Shown: positions 25,313-34,540, counted from the stretch's first letter. The stretch is 64,000 nt of DNA from G016234445 sp964438865 (GCA_964438865.1 CAYTMI010000008.1:62001-126000), one strand, 5' to 3'. Numbers and translations are program-made. Notes: generated by a model from the letters alone, not told the origin.

Positions 25313-25342
25313 CGCTCACCTTGACTGGAGAGGTAAGTAGAT

Positions 25343-28300
25343 TTGAGTAAGCAAGCCATCCAGGCTGCAAAGCAGCGGAAGCGCTGGCTCCTGCTGCCCG
25401 CCTTCCTCGTAATGGCCGTCGTCGTGCTCGGTGGCAACTGGTTTGCCAGCGACACCGCGAAGGCCGATGTGACGGCCGCCGACTACGACATGTTGGGCCC
25501 CTACCCGACAGCCGCGGACGCTCTCGCCGGCACCAACCTTGAGGCCGGCCCCCTTGTGGGCGGCACCACGCACTTCTGGCTGATGAACGGCGGCGCGCTC
25601 ACGCAACCGACGGCGGGCGTGCTGGACGTAACCATTACGGTTCCGTCGCCCCTAACCATCACCAGCGTGTCCCCGACCACCGGCCCGACGCCTAGCTGTG
25701 GCTCTACCGGTGGGGCGACGATCACCTGTTCCTATCCTGCGAACATGGCAATCGGCACGAACTTCGACATCGTTGTCGGGACGCTCCTGCCGCAGGACAT
25801 GAACGGGACCATCGCCCAGGACTCGGTCACGGTCAGCGCCAACGACGCAGGCGCCCAAACCGCTGTAACCGGGACCCTGGCGGCCCCAACCGGCGCCATC
25901 ACGGTGACGCCCGGGGTTGTCAACAGTGGTGAGTTCACCTACACCAAGGTTGCGAACCAGAATGTCGCTGGGCTCATCGTGGGCAATACAGCCTCATTCA
26001 CGATTACCGTGACCAACAACAGCGGCCAGGCGGTTGACCTGTCCCTTACGGACTCCGTCAGCACAGCCCTGGACGTGACGAACTGGAGCGAGAACGGGGC
26101 GGGCACGTGCGCGCCGACCAGTACGCCCGCCAGCCAGAACGCGTTCACCTGTAGCGAAATCAGCCTGGCCAACGGTGCAACGGTGACGTTCACCATCAGC
26201 CTGACTGTTCTCACGTGGGACCCCGCGAGCTGCGCGCTGGGCACTTTCGGGTCCATCGGCAACACCGCGTACCTGTCTATTGACGGCGCGGACACCGACA
26301 ACACCTACGAGATCTCGAACTGGGCGGCCAGTGACAGTCTCGAGATGGCCTGCCTCGGCACTCAGGGGGCGACCCCGGACTTCTATCACCTCGACCCCTT
26401 CGGGGACCCTGATTACAGCCAGGACGTCAACAACAACCTGATCGGCTGGGTCCACGAAATGTGCGCCGAAGACCTGACGGTGGACGGCATCTGGCCGAAC
26501 GCCGGCGCCGCGACCGCTTTTGACCCGACCTCGCAGCAGCAGGCTCCCGCGACGCTCATGTTCAAGGTCATCAACGCCAACCAGGTCGGCAACCCGAACA
26601 TGCAGGCCATCCAGGCCTCGCCGTTCGTCGACTGCGACGGAGAGGAGACTGGCCTCCTCAACGACTCGCTCCTGACGTGGTACTCCACGGAACCGGGCGA
26701 CCAGTTCATCACCATCGTCAACGACGGTGGCAGCACCTACTTTGACTACAACGGCCTCGTCGAACCCGGCCAGGGCTCGATTGACCCGCTGATCAAGGAA
26801 TGGAACGTCCTTGAGCCGACGCTCATCCTGGCCGGCCGCGCGGAAGGTACTACCGACCTCGACGGCGCGACCCTCACCAACAACGTCTTCTGGCGCCAGA
26901 TCTCGGGCCAGTTCGAGTCCATGGCTCCGACGACCGTCTACGAACATGTCCACGGGACCCATCGCGAACGCAACGGCACCATCTTCCATGGTGATGTCAT
27001 CGGCGCGGTGGTGAACTTCAGCGTCAGCGGCACCTGCGGCCACGTCCACGTCGGCGGCGTCGACCAGGCGCTCGACATGGGCCAGAACCCGCTGACCGGG
27101 CATGAGTCTCTCGACCCGGGCGACAACGTGTCGCTGATCACGGTCGGCGTGCCGATCCTAATCAGCATCGAGGCCGACGGCTGCCGCCAGGGCAACGGCG
27201 ACTACACGTTGGTGACGATCACCACCGACTACTTCGGTCCTATCGGTTCGACTCAGCCCGACGGGGACACGGAAACCATCCGCGTCAACTACAAGCTCGC
27301 GCCTCCGACCAACAAGCAGCCTCTGGTTGCCTGGGCGGGCCAGCGCGTGGTCCTTGAGCACAACTGGGTGGACCCGGACGGCCTCTGCGTCTGGAACCTG
27401 CTCAGCGTCTTCACCGGCGGCCAGTTCGAGGAGTTCAGCGGCTTCTTCACCCGCTACGTGAAGCAGAACGGCCCCGGCAGTTTCATCGGCTCGATGCCGC
27501 TGAACTTCGGCGGGATGGGCACGGTGACGGTGGACTCCACCGTGCCGGCCAGCGTTCTCAGCACGTTCCTCTTCGGCGGGGTGGTCAACGCCACCGCCGA
27601 CGAAGCGACGACGTTCTCGTTCGACGAAGGCTTCTTCCGCAACGGCAACCTCAACGTGCCGGCGGAACTGGGGGACGCGTTCACGCAAGAGGGCATCAGC
27701 AACATCTACCCGAACGCCGATTGCGTGAGCCGCGCGCTCTACGAGTCGCAGGACGAGGGCGAAGTTGACATCAGCTCGTTCATCGTCGTCCCGCAGGTGA
27801 GCTTCATCGACCTCATCTTCGGCGGCGGCTTCGACTTCCACAACGCGACGCCTGTCAGCCAGCAGGTGCCGTTCCTCATCTATTACATGAAGCTCGAGAG
27901 CCTCAGCCTCGGCCGCGTTGCGGGCGTCTTTGACGGCCACAACAACGGCGATGCCAAGTATGGCCGCTTCAGCAACACCAACCCGTGGGACACCGCGAGC
28001 GACACCACCAGTGGCAGCTCGAACGTCTCCGCGGACGTCCTCCTCCGCGCTCGCGTCAAGGGCTGGTTCACCACCACCACCCCGACCGGCCGCGCGGCTG
28101 TCCCCGGCACCGCCACCACGACTGGCCTCCCGGCCGGCCGCTGGGTGATGCCGGACGACTGGGAGCTCCTCGCCGGCGTTCTGGCGGAAACCTACCGCCC
28201 GAACTACGACATCATGTTCGCCCCGGACAGCGGCTTCTCCTGTTCCACGACAGACAGCGCTGGTGACCTGGACACGAACAGGGATGTCGACGCCGAGAAC

Positions 28301-29779
28301 TGCACGTCGGCTGGCGGGCAGGGCGCGGCCGCCGCTGGTACGACGACTCTGACCCACGCCCACGTCCAGGGTCCGTTCAGCTTGCTGGACAACCCCGGTA
28401 CGTTCCTCGGGCCGGACCTGTTCTTCACGCCCTACGTGGGCAGCCTCGCTCCCTACAACCCGGTGATGGGCTGGGTCAAGGACCCGCCGTTGCTGTTCCT
28501 GTTCCGCAACACCATCCTCCCGGATGGCGACGTGGACCTGTGGGACGCTCCGATGCCTCCGGCGCTCGTCTACTTCAACCTGGCGGGCTCTGGCTTCATC
28601 AAGGGAGCCCCGAAGGCCAACGTCTATAGCACGGGCACCAACCCGTTCTACACCTCCAACATCCCCGCTGAGCCGTGGATCACCATGCTCAACAGCGATG
28701 GCGAAGGCTACCGGATCAACTCCTGGGCCGCGGGCGCACCCTACGCCTTCTGGGACGAGGTCGCGGTCGGTAGCGCTGTCTACAGCGCCGCCGGTTCTGA
28801 CTCCGCCAAGACCACCGCTTCGGCGGCCAAGGTCCTGACCAGTGGCTGGACCAACATCGCTGTCTACAGCGACAACCACGGCGAGGCCATGGCCATCGTC
28901 AACGGCGACGCCGGCCTCACCATGAGCGCCTGCGACACCACCAGTAACGCTGCCCAGGGCATCGTCAGCATCGTTGGCTACTACTGCGAGAACGGCGACC
29001 TCGTCGGCTCCAGCACGGTCAGCGCGGTTGCCGACTACCCTGACAAGCGAAAGAGCGCTCCGGTTGCGTCCAACTCGGTCTCGATCGATTGGACCTGGGG
29101 TGGCATCAAGGTCGTCGACGTCCTCGCGGGCGAAGACGAGCAGTTCAGCTACGTCGTCTTCACAGTCACCGACCGTGATGGGTTCTGCGCCGCTGGCAAG
29201 AGCCTCCACCCGGTGAACGGCGAAGTCGTTGACTTCATCATCGACGCCGGCGACGGCATCATCGTGGCCCGCAGCGACGGGCGCCCGACCCTCGGCGCGC
29301 TCGAAGCCTCGGTCCCGGTGTTCGACACCGGTGCGGTGACAACGGAACTCGGTACCCGCGGCGGCTGCCAGGCCTGGATTAAGGTCAGCAACAGCCTCCT
29401 CGGCGTACTCAACGTCCTCATCGTGGCCTACGATCCTGAAGGCACTGTGACCTTCGACCGGATCGTGGACTTCTCGAGCACCGCTTCCTACTCGCTCAAG
29501 TTCCGGTGGTCACTGGTCACCTGGACAGGCGCGAACAACATCCCCGTCAACGATGCGCTCAGTGGTACTGGCGCGAATGCTGGCGGGACGAACGTCAAGA
29601 GCCGCGTGACGGCCGTGTACGGTTGGAACCAGGCCGCCCAGGAATGGATGGCGTGGTTCCCGAATACCGGAGTCCCGGGCGCGGTCGACCTGCAGACGCT
29701 GGTTAACGGTGCTGCATACTGGGTGGCGATCACCTCTGGGGCCGATGTCACCTGGACCTGGAAGACCAACGTGAACTAA
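25343..29779 (+). CDS. Large secreted surface protein, copy 2 with extra N-terminal domains
   Basis: A 1478-residue paralog of the protein at 21094. The first 19 residues are identical in both. Residues about 45-340 are unique to this copy and contain a DUF11-like Ig-type repeat (GNTASFTITVTNNSGQ, TDSVSTALDV, ANGATVTFTISL). From PDFYHLDPFGDP onward it aligns with copy 1 throughout, including WAGQRVVLEH, KQNGPGSF, MPDDWELLAG, FAPDSGFSC and the C-terminal VYGWNQAAQEW...GAAYWV domain. TTG start with GGAGAGG at the same spacing as copy 1. The acidic runs of copy 1 are replaced by a longer non-acidic loop, so the two proteins may differ in ion binding. Confidence 0.8.
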   Translation: MSKQAIQAAKQRKRWLLLPAFLVMAVVVLGGNWFASDTAKADVTAADYDMLGPYPTAADALAGTNLEAGPLVGGTTHFWLMNGGALTQPTAGVLDVTITVPSPLTITSVSPTTGPTPSCGSTGGATITCSYPANMAIGTNFDIVVGTLLPQDMNGTIAQDSVTVSANDAGAQTAVTGTLAAPTGAITVTPGVVNSGEFTYTKVANQNVAGLIVGNTASFTITVTNNSGQAVDLSLTDSVSTALDVTNWSENGAGTCAPTSTPASQNAFTCSEISLANGATVTFTISLTVLTWDPASCALGTFGSIGNTAYLSIDGADTDNTYEISNWAASDSLEMACLGTQGATPDFYHLDPFGDPDYSQDVNNNLIGWVHEMCAEDLTVDGIWPNAGAATAFDPTSQQQAPATLMFKVINANQVGNPNMQAIQASPFVDCDGEETGLLNDSLLTWYSTEPGDQFITIVNDGGSTYFDYNGLVEPGQGSIDPLIKEWNVLEPTLILAGRAEGTTDLDGATLTNNVFWRQISGQFESMAPTTVYEHVHGTHRERNGTIFHGDVIGAVVNFSVSGTCGHVHVGGVDQALDMGQNPLTGHESLDPGDNVSLITVGVPILISIEADGCRQGNGDYTLVTITTDYFGPIGSTQPDGDTETIRVNYKLAPPTNKQPLVAWAGQRVVLEHNWVDPDGLCVWNLLSVFTGGQFEEFSGFFTRYVKQNGPGSFIGSMPLNFGGMGTVTVDSTVPASVLSTFLFGGVVNATADEATTFSFDEGFFRNGNLNVPAELGDAFTQEGISNIYPNADCVSRALYESQDEGEVDISSFIVVPQVSFIDLIFGGGFDFHNATPVSQQVPFLIYYMKLESLSLGRVAGVFDGHNNGDAKYGRFSNTNPWDTASDTTSGSSNVSADVLLRARVKGWFTTTTPTGRAAVPGTATTTGLPAGRWVMPDDWELLAGVLAETYRPNYDIMFAPDSGFSCSTTDSAGDLDTNRDVDAENCTSAGGQGAAAAGTTTLTHAHVQGPFSLLDNPGTFLGPDLFFTPYVGSLAPYNPVMGWVKDPPLLFLFRNTILPDGDVDLWDAPMPPALVYFNLAGSGFIKGAPKANVYSTGTNPFYTSNIPAEPWITMLNSDGEGYRINSWAAGAPYAFWDEVAVGSAVYSAAGSDSAKTTASAAKVLTSGWTNIAVYSDNHGEAMAIVNGDAGLTMSACDTTSNAAQGIVSIVGYYCENGDLVGSSTVSAVADYPDKRKSAPVASNSVSIDWTWGGIKVVDVLAGEDEQFSYVVFTVTDRDGFCAAGKSLHPVNGEVVDFIIDAGDGIIVARSDGRPTLGALEASVPVFDTGAVTTELGTRGGCQAWIKVSNSLLGVLNVLIVAYDPEGTVTFDRIVDFSSTASYSLKFRWSLVTWTGANNIPVNDALSGTGANAGGTNVKSRVTAVYGWNQAAQEWMAWFPNTGVPGAVDLQTLVNGAAYWVAITSGADVTWTWKTNVN

Positions 29780-29795
29780 CCCCTCACAAAGCCTT

Positions 29796-29840
29796 CCTCC
29801 CTCCTCCCTCCTCCTCCTCCCTCGGGCGGAAGGGGAGGAG
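29796..29840. repeat. Degenerate CTCCTCC repeat forming a hairpin after copy 2
   Basis: CCTCCCT-type heptamers and CTC triplets about 17 bases after the stop. CTCCTCCC (29814-29821) can pair with GGGAGGAG (29833-29840). It mirrors the arrangement after copy 1, so it is probably part of the duplicated unit. Confidence 0.6.
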
Positions 29841-29906
29841 AGGGGGGAGATGAGGCTGAGGGGTTGCCCCACACTGGCCGTAAGACAGGAATTGGAGCAA
29901 GCACGC

Positions 29907-30494
29907 ATGACCAACGCACGGAAATTGCTGGCCGCAAGCGTGGCAGTGGTCCTCGGCGCCGTACTGTTCGGGCTGAGCGGGTTTAGTGCCCGTGAAGCAT
30001 CGGCAGAGACGCCCCCCGCCCCGCCAGCCCGGTTTACCGGGACGGTGACGGTGGATGGGGCGGCCGTGACCGCCGGCACGCTGATCGAGGCCCGCATCGA
30101 CGGGGCGACCTGTGGAGTGACAACGACATTCATGTCAGGGTCATCCGCACGGTACGTCCTTGATTCGCCGGCCGACCAGCCGGGCGCTGCAGGGTGTGGC
30201 GCCGAAGGCAAGGTCGTCAGTTTCTACATCGGTGGCAAGAAAGCCGCCGAGACGGGGAGCTGGCTGAACTATCAACTGAATCTCGTGGACCTCACCTATG
30301 TGACGCCCACGCCGACTCCTACCTCGACCGCGACCGCGGTGCCGACGACTCCGTCGGCGACGCCGAAGCCGCCATCGACCGGTAGTGGGACGGAAAGCGG
30401 GAGCAGCGCAGCGACAATGTTGTTTGCGGCGCTTGGTCTCGGGGCCCTGGCCTTTGGGATGGGTGGCGTCCTCGCCGCCCGCCGCAGCCGCTAG
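29907..30494 (+). CDS. Small secreted, C-terminally anchored surface protein, copy 2
   Basis: A 195-residue paralog of the protein at 24601, with the same order: signal peptide, two-Cys domain (GATCGV and AGCGAEG), Thr/Pro linker shortened by a few residues, PPSTG motif, hydrophobic helix and RRSR tail. Nucleotide identity is highest in the anchor-coding part, which points to recent duplication or gene conversion. The ATG at 29907 fits the homologous start; an upstream in-frame ATG at 29850 would add residues not seen in the other copy. Confidence 0.75.
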   Translation: MTNARKLLAASVAVVLGAVLFGLSGFSAREASAETPPAPPARFTGTVTVDGAAVTAGTLIEARIDGATCGVTTTFMSGSSARYVLDSPADQPGAAGCGAEGKVVSFYIGGKKAAETGSWLNYQLNLVDLTYVTPTPTPTSTATAVPTTPSATPKPPSTGSGTESGSSAATMLFAALGLGALAFGMGGVLAARRSR

Positions 30495-30526
30495 AGCCGC
30501 AGCCCTTAGTTCCGGTTCATTCCTGC

Positions 30527-30564
30527 AGGGCGGAGGAGAGTCCAAAAGGTCGCTCCTCCGCCCT
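30527..30564 (+). terminator. Strong hairpin terminator of the surface module
   Basis: A perfect 12-bp stem, AGGGCGGAGGAG with CTCCTCCGCCCT, around a 14-base loop, starting 33 bases after the stop of the small surface gene and followed by TGTCCCATTTCC. The T-tract is weak. Confidence 0.6.
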
Positions 30565-30705
30565 GTCCCATTTCCGCCGATCGCCGATCATCTGGTAAAG
30601 CACCTGGCAGCGGCGGCGTGACCAACGCGCCGGATGCGGGCACAATCGATAGCTCGGGGCAGTTACCGCTACGTCTCCGGGGTGGTGTTGAACGGAGGGC
30701 TTCAC

Positions 30706-30987
30706 GTGAACGGCTTCATGTTCGAAATTCGAATGAACATCCACACCCAGGGGGACGGGAGCTTGCTGGCCACCAGTCCGGACCTGCCGATGGTTGTCGC
30801 GGCGCGCTCTCTCGATGAGCTGGAGGCCCGCGTTGCCGAGACCGTGCGAGCGATTCGCGGCCACCTTGCGTCCTTGGGGGAGAACGCCGCTATCACCTAT
30901 CTGCGCGCGCAGGGGGTTGAGGTCCGCCGGGTCGGGACAACGAACGGGGAGCAGGAGATGAGAATTCCTGTGCTTGTCGGTGGATGA
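30706..30987 (+). CDS. HicB-like antitoxin family protein
   Basis: A 93-residue protein starting at GTG 30706, supported by GGAGGG six bases upstream. MNIHTQGDGSLLATSPDLP and VAARSLDELEARV match the HicB/DUF1902 partial RNase-H fold (strands, then xSPDLP and a D/E-rich helix). There is no added C-terminal DNA-binding domain, so it would be a short HicB. The next gene overlaps it by 14 bases, typical of toxin-antitoxin pairs. The role is inferred from the fold and the gene pair. Confidence 0.55.
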   Translation: MNGFMFEIRMNIHTQGDGSLLATSPDLPMVVAARSLDELEARVAETVRAIRGHLASLGENAAITYLRAQGVEVRRVGTTNGEQEMRIPVLVGG

Positions 30988-31234
30988 GACCCTCCCCGCG
31001 GCGGCGTGGAGCAAGATCTTGGAAGAGCTCGGCTATTCGAACCCACTCGGCAGCGGACCGGAAGAAATAGTGTTTGTCAGCTCTGGGCGGATCTCGGGCC
31101 CGAAGGCGATCTACTTCAACCTTGGCGACGCCGAGACCATCGAGGTGCGTCTGATCGTCGACTATCTGCTGGAACACGGTCTGGACGAGGACGCGCTACG
31201 CGACGCGGTCGCCCGGGCTATCGGACAAGACTGA
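30974..31234 (+). CDS. Small partner of the HicB-like protein, unknown (HicA-like at best)
   Basis: An 86-residue acidic protein (WSKILEELGYSNPLG, then IYFNLGDAETIEVRLIVDYL, ending DEDALRDAVARAIGQD). The size and leading helix LEELGY recall HicA, but the GSH catalytic histidine segment of HicA is missing, so it is either a degenerate or different toxin or an unrelated protein. It starts with TTG (30974) or GTG (30980) inside the end of the preceding gene. An intrinsic terminator follows. Confidence 0.5.
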   Translation: MSVDETLPAAAWSKILEELGYSNPLGSGPEEIVFVSSGRISGPKAIYFNLGDAETIEVRLIVDYLLEHGLDEDALRDAVARAIGQD

Positions 31235-31262
31235 ACCAAACGTCGCCCCGAGGGCCTGCTCC

Positions 31263-31287
31263 GCCCCGGAAACGGGGCTTTCTTGTT
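31263..31287 (+). terminator. Intrinsic terminator after the HicB-like pair
   Basis: GCCCCG, a GAAA loop, CGGGGC and TTTCTTGTT: a perfect 6-bp GC stem with a GNRA loop and a T-rich tail, 28 bases after the stop. It also separates this pair from the convergent kinase gene. Confidence 0.85.
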
Positions 31288-31306
31288 GCCCGCGCGGACG
31301 GACGGG

Positions 31307-33493
31307 TCAGGCGGTGTGGGGCGCCGGGACGAGGAGGGGGAGGGAGATGGAGAAGGTGGTGCCCTTGCCCGGGGCGCTTTCCACCGTGATCTCGCCGTGG
31401 TGGCCCTGGACGACGCCATAGGTGATGGCCATCCCCAGGCCCGTGCCAGAGCCGGCCTTCGTCGTGAAGAACGGTTCGAAGATGCGCGAGCGGGTCTCTT
31501 CGGACATGCCGGGGCCGTCGTCGGCAATGGTGAGGACGGCGTTCTCGTCGCCGGCCCGCAGGGAGATGCGGATATGGCCGCCGCTGGGCATCGCGTCGCG
31601 GGCGTTGAGGACGATGTTCGTGATCGCCTGTTCCACCTGGCCGCGGTCGCCTTCGATCACCACCGGCGTCTCGGGCAGGTCGACGCTGACCGGGATCAGC
31701 GGCAGCAGTGCGGGTTCGAGCAGGCGCACGGTGTCGCGGATAACGGGGGCCAACTCCACCGGCCCGAACTGTGACTGGCCGCCCCGCGCAAAAGAGAGCA
31801 ACCGGCGGGTGAGTTCGGCAGCGCGCTTGGCGGCGTCTTCGATGAGGACGAGGTTCTCCTTGTTTTCACCTTCGAGGCCGGCCGAATAGCGAAGCAGCCC
31901 GGCGAAGCCGAGGATGGCGGTCAGCAGGTTGTTGAAGTCGTGGGCGACGCTCCCGGCCATCTTCCCGAGCGACTCCATCTTCTGGGCCTGCATCCGTTCA
32001 CGGAGCAGGGCGCGCCGTTCGGAGGTGTTGCGGGCGATGGTGAGGATGGCCGGGCGGCCGCCGAAGGTCACGGCGGCGGCGGTCATCTCCACTTCGAGCG
32101 GAAAGCCATCCGCGTGGAGGAACTGCTGTTCGATGAGCGACACGCCGTCGCTTTCGGCGGCGAAGTGGGCCTCGATCGTCGCCGCCGCACCGGGGGCGAG
32201 GTCGGAAAAGAGCCGGCCATGGAGGCCTCCCGGGGCATGGCCGAGCTGCCGGGCAGCAAAGAGGTTGGCGTCGACGATCCGGTGGGAATCGCCGTCGACG
32301 ACGATGATCATCTCCTGTGCCTGGGCCACCAGCGAGCGGTACTTGGCTTCGCTTTCGGCGAGCGATTCGAGCGCGGCGGCCTTCTCCAGGGCGAGCCCGA
32401 AGGGCCGGGCGATGGCGCCCAGCACCTCGGCGTCTTCTTCGGAGAAGTGGCCCGTGCCCGTGCCCCAGACCGAGATGGCGCCCTGCAGCGTGTTCGTCAC
32501 CAGGGGGACCCGGAGGGCCGAGAAAAACCCCTGCTCGAAGAGGCGGTCGTGGATCCAGCTTCGGGAACCGTCTTCGCGGGTGTCGGCGCTGATCGCGGGC
32601 CTGGGGTCGTGGGCGAGCGCGGACGAATGTGCCTGCTCGATGGGAAGGCCGTCGCGGACTTCGTCAAGGGAGAGGACATCGGAGTCCACCGCGAGGGGGC
32701 GGGCAGCGCCGGCGTCGAGGTCGAAGGTCATGACGATGGCATGGCGGGCATCGAAGAGCTGGCGGCATTCGCGCGCGAAGGTGGCGGCGAGTTCCGCGGG
32801 CGTGCCGCCGGCGCTCAGGCGGCCAAGGAATTCGTTGATGCGGCGGAGGCGCTTTGCCTGGGTTTCGAGCGCGGCCCGGTCGCTGGCGGTCTTGGCCATC
32901 AGGGTCGCGCGGTCGATCGCCAGGCCCAGGGGGCGGCAAAGGTCGCGCAGGAGGTTGGCGTCGGCGGCGGTATAGCAGCCTGGTTGAAGGCTGGCGACGC
33001 TGACCAGCCCGACCCGGCCGTCGGCCAGGGTAAACGGCGCCCGGATGAGGGCGCGGAGACCGGCCGCCCGGGCAATGTCGGTGCCGGGGTTCAGTTCGAG
33101 CGGAGCGAGGTCGGGGATGCACTGCGCGTCCCCCTCGATGGCGGCGGCGTAGGCGGCCACGTCCTCCGGGGGGAGTTCGTCGGGCAGGCAACTACGTTCG
33201 AGGACGAATGAAACGAACCCCATGGTCTCGCGGCGGCGGGACTCGAGATGGATGGTGCCGATGGCGACGTGGTCGGCGCCGAAGACGGTGCGGAGTTCGC
33301 TGGCGAAGGACTGGCAGAGGACGGGGATATCGGCATCGGCGGCGAGCGTGGCGAGGAGCCCGGCGGCAGCGGAAAGCCCATGGACGCCCGCGCCCGGCCT
33401 CGGCGGGAGCAGGGCAAGGTCATCCAGGGCCTGGCCATCCCGGATTACCGAAGTCACCGTGGCTGTCTCCCCTGGCCAATCTGTACCGGTCAT
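31307..33493 (-). CDS. GAF/PAS sensor histidine kinase
   Basis: A 728-residue soluble sensor kinase without transmembrane helices. Two to three GAF-like domains fill residues about 40-390, followed by a PAS domain (SEAKYRSLVAQAQEMIIVVDGD onward). The phospho-acceptor His lies in SVAHDFNNLLTAI (HisKA, NtrB-like). The HATPase_c domain follows, with N box VLNARDAMPSGG and G boxes DDGPGMS and GSGTGLGM. No response regulator or receiver domain is adjacent, so it is an orphan kinase. The signal is unknown; three GAF domains suggest a small-molecule or redox ligand. Confidence 0.88.
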   Translation of the reverse strand: MTGTDWPGETATVTSVIRDGQALDDLALLPPRPGAGVHGLSAAAGLLATLAADADIPVLCQSFASELRTVFGADHVAIGTIHLESRRRETMGFVSFVLERSCLPDELPPEDVAAYAAAIEGDAQCIPDLAPLELNPGTDIARAAGLRALIRAPFTLADGRVGLVSVASLQPGCYTAADANLLRDLCRPLGLAIDRATLMAKTASDRAALETQAKRLRRINEFLGRLSAGGTPAELAATFARECRQLFDARHAIVMTFDLDAGAARPLAVDSDVLSLDEVRDGLPIEQAHSSALAHDPRPAISADTREDGSRSWIHDRLFEQGFFSALRVPLVTNTLQGAISVWGTGTGHFSEEDAEVLGAIARPFGLALEKAAALESLAESEAKYRSLVAQAQEMIIVVDGDSHRIVDANLFAARQLGHAPGGLHGRLFSDLAPGAAATIEAHFAAESDGVSLIEQQFLHADGFPLEVEMTAAAVTFGGRPAILTIARNTSERRALLRERMQAQKMESLGKMAGSVAHDFNNLLTAILGFAGLLRYSAGLEGENKENLVLIEDAAKRAAELTRRLLSFARGGQSQFGPVELAPVIRDTVRLLEPALLPLIPVSVDLPETPVVIEGDRGQVEQAITNIVLNARDAMPSGGHIRISLRAGDENAVLTIADDGPGMSEETRSRIFEPFFTTKAGSGTGLGMAITYGVVQGHHGEITVESAPGKGTTFSISLPLLVPAPHTA

Positions 33494-33626
33494 GAAGGCA
33501 ACAGCGCCCGCGGAGGGTTGGGGGCGGCGCCAGCTGCGGATGACGGCCTCGCCATCATAGGAGAGCCCGCCCCGTGAGGGCAGTCAGGGAGATCCCTCAC
33601 TTCGGCCCCCTGCGCCGCATGGAGAT

Positions 33627-34460
33627 TCAGTAACTCCACGTGGCTGTCCCGGAGAGTTCGATGAAGTAGGCGGCGCCAGGCTGGAGTTGGGTGAGGTTCG
33701 AAACGTAGCCCGGGAGGCCCGGCAGGTAGCGCTGCCAGCCGGAGGCAGGATTCCATGCGTAGAGCGCCACGAGCTTCGGGCCGAGCGACGCCAACGCGAC
33801 CGCCGGCGGCTGTGGCGGCCCCGAATAGGTGACCAGGTTGAACCCGGCGGGGAGAGTCGCTTCGAACACGGGCGGCGGAGGCTGGGTTGGCGTGGCAGTG
33901 GGAGTGTTCGGGATGCTCGTGGGGGTGGCCGTGGCGTCGCTGTCGTCGTACGTGCCGAAGTCGGTCGTCCAGTTGCTGCCCACCCGGCCGATGCCGATGA
34001 CCCGGAACGACCCGTTGAGGATGTTCGCGCGGTGGCCGCTGGAGTCCATCCACATGTCGAAGGCGGCCTGGGCGGCGGCGGTGCCCCAGAGGATGTTTTC
34101 GCCCCAGCCCGCGCCCGCGTAGCCGCAGTCCCGGATGCGCACACCGGCGCTGCGGCCCAAAGAGTCGGTGTGGGAGAAGCCGCTGCCGCTCGCACTCGAG
34201 TCGGCGGACTTCCAGGCCGCGGCCCGGTTCAGGTTCGGGGAGAGCTTCAGCGCGCCCTTGCCGTCGTCGGCGCGGGCTTCATTGATCAGGCGCAGCAGCT
34301 CCTGTTCCTGGGCGTCGATGCCTGCCGTCGCCGTGTCGCAGTTCGTGAGGGCGAAGGCGCGCTCGTGGCCGCCGGGAAGGAGTGCGGCCGTCGCGAGCAA
34401 GAGGAAACCCAGGAGACCTGAGGCGGCCAGCAAAAGGGCTCGTCCGGTCACTTGGGTCAT
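33627..34460 (-). CDS. Secreted CAP (SCP/PR1-like) domain protein with shared C-terminal domain
   Basis: A 277-residue exported protein. Signal peptide about residues 1-40; CAP domain about 50-175 with SHTDSLGRSAG, WGENILWG and MWMDSSGHRANILN; a Thr/Pro linker (TATPTSIPNTPTATPTQP); then a C-terminal domain of about 75 residues. The latter (FNLVTYSGPP ... LYAWNPASGWQRYLPG ... PGAAYFIELSGTATWSY) aligns with the ends of the two large surface proteins. The ATG at 34460 has GGGAG six bases upstream. The function of bacterial CAP proteins is mostly unknown. Confidence 0.85.
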   Translation of the reverse strand: MTQVTGRALLLAASGLLGFLLLATAALLPGGHERAFALTNCDTATAGIDAQEQELLRLINEARADDGKGALKLSPNLNRAAAWKSADSSASGSGFSHTDSLGRSAGVRIRDCGYAGAGWGENILWGTAAAQAAFDMWMDSSGHRANILNGSFRVIGIGRVGSNWTTDFGTYDDSDATATPTSIPNTPTATPTQPPPPVFEATLPAGFNLVTYSGPPQPPAVALASLGPKLVALYAWNPASGWQRYLPGLPGYVSNLTQLQPGAAYFIELSGTATWSY

Positions 34461-34540
34461 CGTATCTCCCACTGCGTTTCGGGCTACCCTCGCGAAGGGG
34501 TATCCTTCATCCTGGCGCGAATGCCGCCGCTGTTGAGGAC

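Larger units (their letters stand above)
21071..30494 (+). repeat. Tandem duplication of a two-gene surface module
   Basis: Copy 1 spans about 21071-25191 and copy 2 about 25319-30494. Each copy has the same 5' block of nearly 80 bases (21073-21149 and 25322-25398, from TTGACTGGAGAGG through the TTG start and first 19 codons), one large secreted protein, a C/T-heptamer hairpin and one small C-terminally anchored protein. The small genes and the 3' ends of the large genes are also very similar in nucleotide sequence. Copy 2 of the large gene has about 300 extra N-terminal residues. Confidence 0.85.
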
